Source: Burkholderiales bacterium PBB6 (GTDB taxonomy: Bacteria > Pseudomonadota > Gammaproteobacteria > Burkholderiales > Burkholderiaceae_C). From it: 64,000 nucleotides of DNA. The notes under the pieces were generated by a model. The model did no database searches. It saw nothing but the letters and a program-made list of their open reading frames with translations, and was not told where the DNA came from. Shown piece after piece: positions 1 to 9,845 of the stretch. The stretch is from assembly GCA_002255925.1 (NCBI GenBank), contig NKIH01000006.1, positions 282,379 to 346,378 on the forward strand, in the 5' to 3' direction. Each line of letters opens with the position of its first letter. The first letter of the stretch is position 1. The position numbers were made by a program, and so were the translations under genes.

Positions 1-239
1 GGGTGCACCGCTTCAGCGCCGGTGGCCTTGGCCGCCGCGATGATCTTGTCGGCCACCAAATAGCTTTCACGCGAAGGCGCCGGGCCCAGCAGCACGGCCT
101 CGTCGGCCAGCTCCACATGGCGCGCGTCCTTGTCGGCCTCGGAATAAACCGCCACCGTCTTGATGCCCATCTTGCGGGCCGTCTTGATCACCCGGCAGGC
201 GATTTCCCCGCGGTTCGCAATCAGAATCTTCTTAAACAT
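1..239 (-). CDS. pccA: Propionyl/acetyl-CoA carboxylase biotin carboxylase subunit, N-terminal part
   Basis: Only the first 79 codons lie in the window; the gene continues past position 1. The start is the ATG at 239-237 and the protein opens with [20 protein letters not shown], the diagnostic beginning of the biotin carboxylase N-domain. This subunit would carboxylate biotin with ATP and bicarbonate. It is the last visible gene of a minus-strand operon (mcm, GNAT, meaB, pccB, pccA), so it is most likely the alpha subunit of propionyl-CoA carboxylase. Acetyl-CoA or 3-methylcrotonyl-CoA carboxylase cannot be excluded without the C-terminal half and its biotin attachment site. Confidence 0.85.
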   Translation of the reverse strand, partial: MFKKILIANRGEIACRVIKTARKMGIKTVAVYSEADKDARHVELADEAVLLGPAPSRESYLVADKIIAAAKATGAEAVH

Positions 240-310
240 AGTGTTGACCTTCGATCAACGAGCGTCGCGTCGCGTCGCTCTGGATTTCAACCTAGCCGCA
301 TGCGCGGAAC

Positions 311-366
311 CGGCTCTGCCGGGCCGCTGCATGAGCCCCCTCGGGGGGCAGCGACCGGCAGGGAGC
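311..366. repeat. Palindromic intergenic element between pccB and pccA
   Basis: The 139-bp gap between pccB and pccA holds a strong palindrome: a GCCCCC-TC-GGGGGGC core (about 335-349) flanked by imperfect arms (GCTGC/GCAGC and CTCTGCCGG/CCGGCAGGGAG). Elements of this form, with a CCCC(C)GAGGGGG core, are scattered between genes in Burkholderiales (general knowledge). There is no T-tract, so it is not a standard terminator. It may stabilise mRNA or set the pccB:pccA ratio. Confidence 0.55.
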
Positions 367-378
367 GTGGGGGCCTCG

Positions 379-1911
379 TTACAGTGGGATATTGCCGTGC
401 TTGCGCCACGGGTTTTCCAGCTTCTTGTCGCGCAGCATCACCAGCGATCGGCAGATGCGCTTTCGGGTTTCGTGCGGCTGGATGACGTCGTCGATGAAGC
501 CGCGTGCGCCGGCCACAAACGGGTTGGCGAAGCGGGCCTTGTATTCGGCCTCGCGGGCCGCCAGCTTGACCGGGTCGCCCTTGTCTTCGCGGAAGATGAT
601 TTCCACCGCACCCTTGGCGCCCATCACCGCGATCTCGGCGTTCGGCCAGGCGAAGTTCACATCACCGCGCAGGTGCTTCGAGGCCATCACGTCATACGCG
701 CCGCCGTAGGCCTTGCGGGTGATGACCGTGACCTTCGGCACCGTGCATTCGGCATATGCATACAGCAGCTTGGCACCGTGCTTGATGATGCCGCCGTACT
801 CCTGGCTCGTGCCCGGCATGAAGCCCGGCACGTCGACAAACGTGATGACCGGGATGTTGAAGGCATCGCAGAAGCGCACGAAGCGCGCCGCCTTGATCGA
901 GCTCTTGATGTCGAGGCAGCCGGCCAGCACCAGCGGGTTGTTGGCCACGATGCCGACCGTCTGGCCTTCCATGCGTGCCATGCCGATCACGATGTTGGCG
1001 GCGTAGTCGGGCTGCAGCTCGAAGAAGTCGCCGTCGTCCACCACCTTCAGGATCAGCTCCTTGATGTCGTAGGGCTTGTTGGCGTTTTCGGGCACCAGCG
1101 TGTCGAGCGAATAGTCGAGCCGGTTCGCCGCATCACCACTCGGGCGCACCGGCGGCTTCTCGCGGTTGTTCAGCGGCAGGTAGTTGAAGAAGCGGCGCAG
1201 CATCAGCAGCGCTTCCACGTCGTTGTCGAAAGCCAGGTCGGCCACGCCGCTCTTGGTGGTGTGGGTGGTGGCGCCGCCCAGCTCTTCGGCCGTCACGTCT
1301 TCATGCGTCACGGTCTTCACCACCTCAGGGCCGGTGACGAACATGTACGACGAATCGCGGACCATGAAGATGAAGTCGGTCATCGACGGCGAATACACCG
1401 CGCCACCGGCGCACGGCCCCATGATCATGCTGATCTGCGGGATCACGCCCGAGGCCATCACGTTCTTCTGGAACACGTCGGCATAACCACCAAGCGAGGC
1501 CACGCCTTCCTGGATGCGGGCACCGCCCGAATCGTTCAGGCCGATGACCGGCGCGCCGACCTTCATCGCCTGGTCCATCACCTTGCAGATTTTCTCGGCG
1601 TGCGATTCGCTCAGCGCGCCACCAAACACGGTGAAGTCCTGGCTGAAGGAGAACGCCAGGCGGCCGTTGATCATGCCGTAGCCGGTCACCACGCCGTCGC
1701 CGGGGATCTTGGTGTCTTCCATGCCGAAGTCCACGCAGCGGTGTTCGACGAACATGTCCCATTCTTCGAAGGTGCCTTCGTCGAACAGCAACTCCAGCCG
1801 TTCGCGGGCGGTCAGCTTGCCCTTGCGGTGCTGCGCCTCGATGCGCTTTTCACCGCCGCCCAGTCGGGCTTTGGCGCGCTTTTCTTCAAGCATCTGCTGG
1901 ATGTCATGCAT
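379..1911 (-). CDS. pccB: Propionyl-CoA carboxylase beta (carboxyltransferase) subunit
   Basis: This 510-aa protein transfers the carboxyl group from carboxybiotin to propionyl-CoA, giving methylmalonyl-CoA. It shows the acyl-CoA carboxylase beta architecture: N-terminal crotonase-like domain with the [19 protein letters not shown] and [14 protein letters not shown] segments, an oxyanion-hole region [13 protein letters not shown], and the C-terminal domain with [10 protein letters not shown] and [11 protein letters not shown]. Length is typical. The ATG at 1911 is preferred over the upstream in-frame start at 1935 because GAGGAG sits six bases before it. It lies between meaB and pccA in the operon, supporting propionate rather than acetyl-CoA carboxylation. 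Confidence 0.93.
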   Translation of the reverse strand: MHDIQQMLEEKRAKARLGGGEKRIEAQHRKGKLTARERLELLFDEGTFEEWDMFVEHRCVDFGMEDTKIPGDGVVTGYGMINGRLAFSFSQDFTVFGGALSESHAEKICKVMDQAMKVGAPVIGLNDSGGARIQEGVASLGGYADVFQKNVMASGVIPQISMIMGPCAGGAVYSPSMTDFIFMVRDSSYMFVTGPEVVKTVTHEDVTAEELGGATTHTTKSGVADLAFDNDVEALLMLRRFFNYLPLNNREKPPVRPSGDAANRLDYSLDTLVPENANKPYDIKELILKVVDDGDFFELQPDYAANIVIGMARMEGQTVGIVANNPLVLAGCLDIKSSIKAARFVRFCDAFNIPVITFVDVPGFMPGTSQEYGGIIKHGAKLLYAYAECTVPKVTVITRKAYGGAYDVMASKHLRGDVNFAWPNAEIAVMGAKGAVEIIFREDKGDPVKLAAREAEYKARFANPFVAGARGFIDDVIQPHETRKRICRSLVMLRDKKLENPWRKHGNIPL

Positions 1912-1986
1912 GGTTGGCTCCTCAGGCACTCTCACTCGAAATCAAGTCAATTCAACACAAGCCGCCGCGGTGGTTCACCCTCGGCG

Positions 1987-3021
1987 TCACTGGAACAAAT
2001 CAAGCAGCCGCCGCGCAGCCACCGAGGCTGCCACTCGGCCGGCGCGCACGTCTTGCGTCAGCGCAGACAGCGTCTGCTTCACATCGGCATGCGCGCGGAA
2101 GCGGGCCTTCAGGCCGGCATCAATGCGCTCCCACATCCAGGCTTCGTCCTGGGCATGGCGGCGCTCGGTCAATCGGCCGCTGGCTTCCTGCAGCGCGCGA
2201 AAGCGACCCACCGTGGCCCAGAAGGCATCCACGCCCTGGTTGCGCAGCGCGCTCATCTGCATTACTTCGGGCATCCACGGCGCCGCCGTCTGCGCGCCGT
2301 CTTCGCCATGGCCGTGGTGGCCATAAATGCGCAGCGACGAGGTGATCTGCGCCCGCGCGCGGGTGGCGGCGTTTTCATCGATGTCGGCCTTGTTGATGAC
2401 CACCAGATCGGCGATTTCCATCACGCCCTTCTTGATGGCCTGCAGATCATCACCGGCATTGGGCAGTTGCAGCAGGCAGAACATGTCGGTCATGCCCGAC
2501 ACCGCCGTTTCGCTCTGGCCCACGCCCACGGTTTCGATGATCACCACGTCATGCCCGGCGGCCTCGCACACCAGCATCGCCTCGCGGGTTTTTTCAGCCA
2601 CGCCGCCCAGCGTGCCGCTGCTCGGGCTGGGTCGGATGTAGGCGGCCTCGTTCACGCTGAGCTGCTCCATGCGCGTCTTGTCGCCGAGGATCGAGCCGCC
2701 CGACAGGCTGGACGAGGGATCAACCGCCAGCACCGCCACGCGGTGGCCCCGGGCGATCAGGTGCAGGCCCAGCGCCTCGATGAAAGTGCTCTTGCCCACG
2801 CCCGGCACGCCAGAGATACCGAGGCGGAACGACCGGCCGGTGTGCGGCAGCATGGCGTTCAGCAGCGCATCGGCCCGCAAGCGGTGGTCGGCACGGGTCG
2901 ATTCCAGCAAGGTGATGGCCTTGGCCACCGCACGGCGCTGCTGCATGGGCGCACCCTGCACCACATGCTCCAGCAGGGCCGCATCAGCAGCCGGCAATTC
3001 AACGGCAGGCAGCACGCTCAA
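1987..3021 (-). CDS. meaB: Methylmalonyl-CoA mutase-associated GTPase MeaB (ArgK family)
   Basis: This 344-aa P-loop GTPase protects and reloads adenosylcobalamin-dependent methylmalonyl-CoA mutase. The Walker A motif GVPGVGKST is at residues 71-79, the AVDPSSSLSGGSILGDKTRM segment is the family's switch region, ETVGVGQSE matches the Walker B/switch II region, and NKAD is the guanine-specificity motif. Length matches the family. The start ATG lies three bases after the stop of the GNAT gene and 76 bases upstream of pccB, so it is part of the operon with the mutase it should chaperone. Confidence 0.94.
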   Translation of the reverse strand: MSVLPAVELPAADAALLEHVVQGAPMQQRRAVAKAITLLESTRADHRLRADALLNAMLPHTGRSFRLGISGVPGVGKSTFIEALGLHLIARGHRVAVLAVDPSSSLSGGSILGDKTRMEQLSVNEAAYIRPSPSSGTLGGVAEKTREAMLVCEAAGHDVVIIETVGVGQSETAVSGMTDMFCLLQLPNAGDDLQAIKKGVMEIADLVVINKADIDENAATRARAQITSSLRIYGHHGHGEDGAQTAAPWMPEVMQMSALRNQGVDAFWATVGRFRALQEASGRLTERRHAQDEAWMWERIDAGLKARFRAHADVKQTLSALTQDVRAGRVAASVAARRLLDLFQ

Positions 3022-3024
3022 CCC

Positions 3025-3492
3025 TCAAGCCCGGGCTGCGCGCGCGGGCCGCAGGTAGTACAGGTCCCACTCGCCTTCGGCCTGCAGCACGAAGCCGTGG
3101 CGCAGGTAGAACCGGTTGGCGTCACTCAGCTTGAGCGCCGTCACGCTGACCGCCTTGTGCTGCTCGTCCGCCTCCTTGAGCACCTGCTGCAGCACCCACG
3201 AACCCACACCCAGCGCCTGTGCGCTCGGGTGGATGTAGAGGTGGTCCAGCAACCAGTCGTGCTCACGCGGCACCACCACCACGAAGCCAACCAGCTCGTT
3301 GTCTTTCAGGATGTGGCGGGTGTAGGCCGGCAGGTAGCCGCGCGACAGCCGCTCGCGCGCACGCTGCGCATCAAAGCGACCGGCCTTCTCCAGGCTCTCG
3401 CGCATCGCGGCCAGGCGCAGCGACAGCAGCGCATCGAAGTCGTCTTCGCCGGCCGGGGCCAGGCGCAGGTTCATGTCGGCAGTGGCAGGCAT
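3025..3492 (-). CDS. GNAT-family N-acetyltransferase
   Basis: A 155-aa protein with the GNAT fold: LLDHLYIHPSAQALGVGSWVLQQVL is the beta4/acetyl-CoA pyrophosphate-binding loop (a Q/R-x-x-G-x-G/A variant) and FYLRHGF is the usual C-terminal motif. The ATG at 3492 has GAGG five bases upstream; an upstream in-frame start at 3537 would overlap the mcm coding end. It starts 7 bases after the mcm stop and ends 3 bases before meaB, so it is translated within the mutase operon. The substrate is unknown. A link to acyl-CoA metabolism or protein acetylation is only inferred from position. Confidence 0.85.
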   Translation of the reverse strand: MPATADMNLRLAPAGEDDFDALLSLRLAAMRESLEKAGRFDAQRARERLSRGYLPAYTRHILKDNELVGFVVVVPREHDWLLDHLYIHPSAQALGVGSWVLQQVLKEADEQHKAVSVTALKLSDANRFYLRHGFVLQAEGEWDLYYLRPARAARA

Positions 3493-3499
3493 GGGCACC

Positions 3500-5656
<2,157 letters not shown>

Positions 5657-5726
5657 GGGGTCTCCAGGGGGCCGTGCAGTGGTGCGGAAGGTGCCGGGAT
5701 CAGGCAAATTCCTCAACAAGACAGCC

Positions 5727-5756
5727 ATGATACGTGATGCATAATTATGAATTCAA
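5727..5756 (-). promoter_or_regulatory. Candidate promoter of the mcm-meaB-pccBA operon
   Basis: On the minus strand TTGAAT (5756-5751) and TATCAT (5732-5727) are separated by 18 bases and lie about 70 bases before the mcm ATG. The match to a sigma70 promoter is reasonable but unproven. Confidence 0.5.
5737..5752. promoter_or_regulatory. Palindromic operator candidate for the FCD-type GntR regulator
   Basis: ATgCATAATTATGaAT has a perfect 10-bp core palindrome (CATAATTATG, 5740-5749) with matching AT flanks. It sits exactly between the candidate -35 and -10 boxes of mcm and about 35 bases upstream of the divergent gntR start. That position suits repression of the mutase operon by its neighbour. 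Confidence 0.5.
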
Positions 5757-5785
5757 ACTTGACACCGGTCTGACGACCCTCCCAC

Positions 5786-6433
5786 GTGCCCGCCAACGCT
5801 TCGCTCTTTGCCCCCCAGGCCCTGTACCTGCAGGTCGCTGAAAAACTGCGGGAGCAGATCTTCAACCGCGCGCTCGAACCCGGCAGCTGGATCGACGAGC
5901 AGAAGCTTTGCCTGGACTACGGCATCAGCCGCACGCCGCTGCGCGAGGCGCTGAAGGTGCTGGCCGTTGAAGGGTTGGTGACGATGAAGGTGCGGCGCGG
6001 CGCCTACGTCACCGAAATGTCGGCCGACGACGTGCACCAGGTCTACCGCCTGCTGGGCCTGCTGGAAAGCGACGCGGCTGCCGACATCGCCCAGAGTGGC
6101 ACCGAGGCCGACCTGGCTGCCCTGCAGGCCCTGCATGACCAGCTTGAACAACAGGTGGACCAGCGCGACGCCTTCTTCGCCACCAATGAGCAGTTCCACC
6201 TGCACCTGCTGGCCGCGGCGGGCAACCGCTGGCGGCAACAGATCGTGGGCGACCTGCGCAAGGTGATGAAGCTCAACCGGCACCACTCGCTGTTCAAGCA
6301 GGGCCGCCTGCATGAATCGCTGACCGAACACCGCGCCGTGATGGCCGCCCTGCAAGCCCGCGACGCAGCAGCGGCCGCCCGGCTGATGCGCGCCCACTTC
6401 GACAACGGGCTGGCGGCCGCCACCACAGCCTGA
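5786..6433 (+). CDS. GntR-family regulator, FadR/FCD subfamily
   Basis: A 215-aa regulator with an N-terminal winged helix (about residues 10-75; YGISRTPLREALKVLAVEGLV is the GntR recognition region, followed by the wing MKVRRGAYVTEM). An all-helical FCD effector domain (about 80-210) carries the metal/ligand-binding histidines in EQFHLHLLAAAGN and LTEHRAVMAAL. The start is GTG, with no clear Shine-Dalgarno; no ATG is available near the N-terminus. Divergent from the propionyl-CoA operon across a short palindrome-containing gap, so it is probably its regulator. The ligand is unknown; an organic acid or acyl-CoA intermediate is an inference. Confidence 0.88.
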   Translation: MPANASLFAPQALYLQVAEKLREQIFNRALEPGSWIDEQKLCLDYGISRTPLREALKVLAVEGLVTMKVRRGAYVTEMSADDVHQVYRLLGLLESDAAADIAQSGTEADLAALQALHDQLEQQVDQRDAFFATNEQFHLHLLAAAGNRWRQQIVGDLRKVMKLNRHHSLFKQGRLHESLTEHRAVMAALQARDAAAAARLMRAHFDNGLAAATTA

Positions 6434-6466
6434 CACTTGGCCATCGGCCGCGATAATCCCGGCCCG

Positions 6467-7921
6467 ATGACCGCAGACACCCTCGACCTCCCGCACACCC
6501 TGGCCCACGGCAGCCGCCAAGAGCTGGCCGCCGCGCTCAGCGATGCCCGCCAGCACACCCTCGGCCTGCTCGACGCGCTGGTGGCCGCCCTGCCGCCGGG
6601 CCTGGAGCTGCGCGTGCTGCCCGAGCTCAACCCGCCCCGCTGGCTGCTGGCCGAGCTGGCCTGGGCCGAGGACTGGTGGATTGCACGCCACCCGCTGCGG
6701 CGCCTCGGGCCGCAGGCCCGCCCGGACACCCCCCGCTCAGCAGCTCCACTGCCCCGGCTCGACGCGGCCGTGGCGCCCGGCCTGAGCCACGCCAGCCGCT
6801 GGCACCAGGACGTGCCCGACCTGCCCACGCTGCGCAGCCTGCTGGCCGCCAGCCGCCAACGCACGCTCGCCCTGCTGGCCTCCACGCCGCAGACCGACGA
6901 CGCGCTGCACCCCTACCGCCAGGCGCTGCGCCGCGAAGACGCGCTGCGCCTGCTGCTGCTGACCATCTGCCAGACGCTGGGCCTGGCGCCCGGCCCGCTG
7001 GCGGCTTCCCCGCTGCCTTGCCCGGCCGCAGCCGATGATCTGGATGTGCCTGCGGCCAGCCACCACTTCGGCGCCCCGCCCACGGGCCAACACCCCGCCC
7101 ACGAACGGCCGGCCTTCGAGCTGGCCCTGCACGGCTTTGCGATCGACCGCGCCCCCATCAACTGGGCGCGCTTTTTGCCCTTCATCGAGGCAGGCGGCTA
7201 CGAGGAGCCCCGCTGGTGGACACCCGAAGGCTGGGCCTGGGTGCGACGCCAGAACCTGCTGCGGCCGCGCCACCTCAGCCGCAGCGACGACGGCCACTGG
7301 CTGCTTGCGCAGTTCGGGCAGTGGGTGCCGCTGGACCCGCGCTGGCCAGCGCTGTTCATCAGCCGGCATGAAGCCCTGGCCTGGTGCCGCTGGGCCGGCC
7401 GGCGCCTGCCGAGCGAGCTGGAGTGGGAGACCGCCGCTCGACTGGCTGCAGACGACCTGCCCGACAGCGCAGCCGACACCGGCACCCCGCCCTTCAGCTG
7501 GGGCCAGGCGCTGGAATGGACGCTGAGCGACGCACTGCCGTGGGCGGCCGTTGCGGCTGCAGGCAACACCACCGCCACTGAGTCGGTTGAGCCATTCACC
7601 ACCGAACCCGGCGACGCCCCCACCTGGCCCGCCGGCCTGGCCGACGAGCCACTGGTCAGCCTGCGTGGCGCCGGCCCCTTCACCGCACCGCGGCTGGCCA
7701 CCCCCTGGGCGCGCCACAGCGCCCCGCCCGGCTGGAACGCCTGGCCGACCGGCTTTCGCAGTTGCGCACCGCTGGCAGAAGGCGTGAGAGCCGTGCATGT
7801 CGGGCCTGCACCAGACTTCGTGCACCACAGCGCGCTGCTGGCCGCGCCCCGGCCGCCGCGCAAGCGGGCCGCGCCGAAGCGCCCGCCCGACAGCGACCTG
7901 CTGAGCACCGGCACAGAGTGA
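6467..7921 (+). CDS. EgtB/SUMF1-like protein with degenerate DinB metal site
   Basis: The 484-aa protein has the two-domain plan of EgtB-type sulfoxide synthases: an N-terminal DinB-like helical domain (about 15-190) and a C-terminal formylglycine-enzyme-like domain (about 215-460; FALHGFAIDRAPINWARF, RLPSELEWETAA, GFRSCA). The iron ligands are absent. The first His region reads LAELAW (Glu63), and the expected HxxxHxE reads RREDALRL (Arg156, Leu160, Leu162). The usual GNVWEWT segment is GQALEWT. It is therefore unlikely to catalyse the ergothioneine-type C-S bond reaction as is. ATG 6467 is chosen; an in-frame start at 6437 would lie directly after the gntR stop. No egtD-like methyltransferase is nearby. 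Function unknown. Confidence 0.75.
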   Translation: MTADTLDLPHTLAHGSRQELAAALSDARQHTLGLLDALVAALPPGLELRVLPELNPPRWLLAELAWAEDWWIARHPLRRLGPQARPDTPRSAAPLPRLDAAVAPGLSHASRWHQDVPDLPTLRSLLAASRQRTLALLASTPQTDDALHPYRQALRREDALRLLLLTICQTLGLAPGPLAASPLPCPAAADDLDVPAASHHFGAPPTGQHPAHERPAFELALHGFAIDRAPINWARFLPFIEAGGYEEPRWWTPEGWAWVRRQNLLRPRHLSRSDDGHWLLAQFGQWVPLDPRWPALFISRHEALAWCRWAGRRLPSELEWETAARLAADDLPDSAADTGTPPFSWGQALEWTLSDALPWAAVAAAGNTTATESVEPFTTEPGDAPTWPAGLADEPLVSLRGAGPFTAPRLATPWARHSAPPGWNAWPTGFRSCAPLAEGVRAVHVGPAPDFVHHSALLAAPRPPRKRAAPKRPPDSDLLSTGTE

Positions 7922-7927
7922 CAACAA

Positions 7928-7949
7928 GGCGGCGCAAACCGCCCTTTTT
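7928..7949 (+). terminator. Short rho-independent terminator after the EgtB-like gene
   Basis: GGCGG-CGCAAA-CCGCC forms a 5-bp GC stem followed by C and five T residues, seven bases after the stop codon. The stem is short but the T-run is clear. Confidence 0.6.
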
Positions 7950-8077
7950 GAGCCTTAGTTCACGCCTCATCGGCCTAGCATTCCCAGACCTCATCCGGCT
8001 GCGTGCGCCTTGCGCCTGCTGCCGGGTGCACGGCGCATGGCGCGCCACCGGCAGGTCTGATCACCAATGCAACGCCC

Positions 8078-9844
8078 ATGAGCAACGCCGAAGACACCGC
8101 CCTCTCCACGGCCGCCGCCGCCCCGGCGCCGGCCACGTTCACCAAGCCGCCTCGCCTGCGGCTGGGCGACGTGCTGGTGCAGCAGAAGCTGGTGTCCGAG
8201 CAGCAGCTGCAATCCGCACTCGAAGAAGGCAAACAAACCGGCAAGCGCCTGGGCCGCCTGCTGATCGAGCGCGGGCTGGTGACGGAAGAAGCCGTGGTGC
8301 AGGCCCTGGCCACGCAGCTGCGCATCCCCTTCGTCAACCTCAAGACCTTCCCGATCCGCAGCGAGGCCGTGCGCCTGCTGCCCGAATCCCCCGCCCGGCG
8401 CCACCGCGCGGTGGTGCTGGAAGACAAGGGCGACCACTGCACCGTGGCCGTGGCCGATCCGCTCGATTTGTTCGCCTATGACGAGCTGACGCGCCTGCTG
8501 CGCAAACCCATCCAGATGGCGGTGGCGGCCGAAAGCCAGTTGCCGGCCGTCTTCGACCGCTTCTACCGCCGCACCGACGAAATCACCGGCCTGGCCAAGG
8601 CGGTGGAGAAAGACGTGGGCGACGCGGTCGACTTCGGCGCGCTGCAAGCCAGCGTGGGCCAGGAAGCCGCGCCGGTCGTCAAGCTGCTGCAATCGCTGTT
8701 CGAGGAAGCGCTGACCGTGGGCGCGTCCGACGTGCACCTGGAGCCGCAGGAACGCGAGCTGCTGATCCGCAACCGCGTGGACGGCGTGCTGCAAACCCAG
8801 GCGCAGGCCGACAAGCGCATCGCCGCCGCGCTGACCCAGCGCCTGAAACTGATGGCCAGCCTCGATATCTCAGAGAAGCGCCTGCCGCAGGACGGCCGCT
8901 TCACGCTGCGGCTGAAAGAACGCACGCTCGATGTGCGGCTCTCGACCATGCCCAGCCAGCACGGCGAATCGGTGGTGATGCGCTTGCTGGGCCAGGACAA
9001 CGGCGTGCGCCGCCTCGACAGCATCGGCATGCCTTCGGCCATGCTCTACCGCTTCACCGAAATCCTCGGCCGCTCGTCCGGCATGGTGCTGGTCACCGGC
9101 CCGACCGGCTCGGGCAAAACCACCACGCTGTATGCGGCACTCGCCGAGGTGGACGCCGAAGCGAACAAGGTCATCACCGTGGAAGACCCGGTGGAATACC
9201 GCCTGCCCGGCCTGACGCAGGTGCAGGTGAACGACAAGATCGAGCTGACCTTTGCCCGGGTGCTGCGCGCCTGCTTGCGGCAAGACCCGGACGTGATCCT
9301 GGTCGGTGAAATGCGCGACCCGGAAACCGCCGAGATCGGCCTGCGTGCGGCCATGACCGGCCACATGGTGCTCTCGACGCTGCACACCAAGGACGCCATC
9401 AGCACCCCGTTCCGCCTGCTCGACATGGGTGTGCCCGCCTTCATGGTGGCCACCTCGTTGCAGGCCGTGATCGCGCAGCGCCTGGTGCGCGGCGTGTGCG
9501 CCAACTGCAGCGAGCCGCAAACCCTCAGTCCGCAACAACAGACCTGGCTGAACACCATGGCCGGCGAGCGCGCCGCCAGCATCCAGCCGCGACGCGGCCG
9601 GGGCTGCTCGGCCTGCAACAACACCGGCTACAGCGGCCGTCTGGGCGTGTATGAAATGCTGGAGATGGACGCCGAGCTGACGCAGGCCGCCACCCACGGC
9701 GACCCGACCCGCTTCCTCGCCACCGCCCGTCAGCGCATGGCCGGCCGCACGCTGGCCGACCACGCGCTGGAGCTGGTGCGGCTGGGCAAGACCTCCATCA
9801 GCGAGGCCATGCGCATGGCCTCCGACACCGACCCGGGACGCTGA
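8078..9844 (+). CDS. mshE: MSHA-type pilus assembly ATPase (GspE/PilB family)
   Basis: This 588-aa hexameric ATPase should power pilus extension. The N-terminal MshEN domain has two tandem 24-residue RLG motifs (Arg28-Gly51 and Arg57-Gln80), the type that binds cyclic di-GMP. The ATPase core has Walker A GPTGSGKTTT (about 340-349), the Asp box ITVEDPVEY, Walker B DVILVGEMRDPETAE and the His box STLHTKDA. A tetracysteine zinc site (CANC and CSAC) follows. ATG 8078 starts the MshEN region; a start at 8003 would add an unrelated 25 residues. It heads the pilus locus and ends one base before mshG. Confidence 0.92.
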   Translation: MSNAEDTALSTAAAAPAPATFTKPPRLRLGDVLVQQKLVSEQQLQSALEEGKQTGKRLGRLLIERGLVTEEAVVQALATQLRIPFVNLKTFPIRSEAVRLLPESPARRHRAVVLEDKGDHCTVAVADPLDLFAYDELTRLLRKPIQMAVAAESQLPAVFDRFYRRTDEITGLAKAVEKDVGDAVDFGALQASVGQEAAPVVKLLQSLFEEALTVGASDVHLEPQERELLIRNRVDGVLQTQAQADKRIAAALTQRLKLMASLDISEKRLPQDGRFTLRLKERTLDVRLSTMPSQHGESVVMRLLGQDNGVRRLDSIGMPSAMLYRFTEILGRSSGMVLVTGPTGSGKTTTLYAALAEVDAEANKVITVEDPVEYRLPGLTQVQVNDKIELTFARVLRACLRQDPDVILVGEMRDPETAEIGLRAAMTGHMVLSTLHTKDAISTPFRLLDMGVPAFMVATSLQAVIAQRLVRGVCANCSEPQTLSPQQQTWLNTMAGERAASIQPRRGRGCSACNNTGYSGRLGVYEMLEMDAELTQAATHGDPTRFLATARQRMAGRTLADHALELVRLGKTSISEAMRMASDTDPGR

Positions 9845-9845
9845 C

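Noticed and set aside
6437..6466. Upstream in-frame start of the EgtB-like gene
   Set aside because: It would begin almost at the gntR stop codon and has no ribosome-binding site; ATG 6467 fits the family start better.
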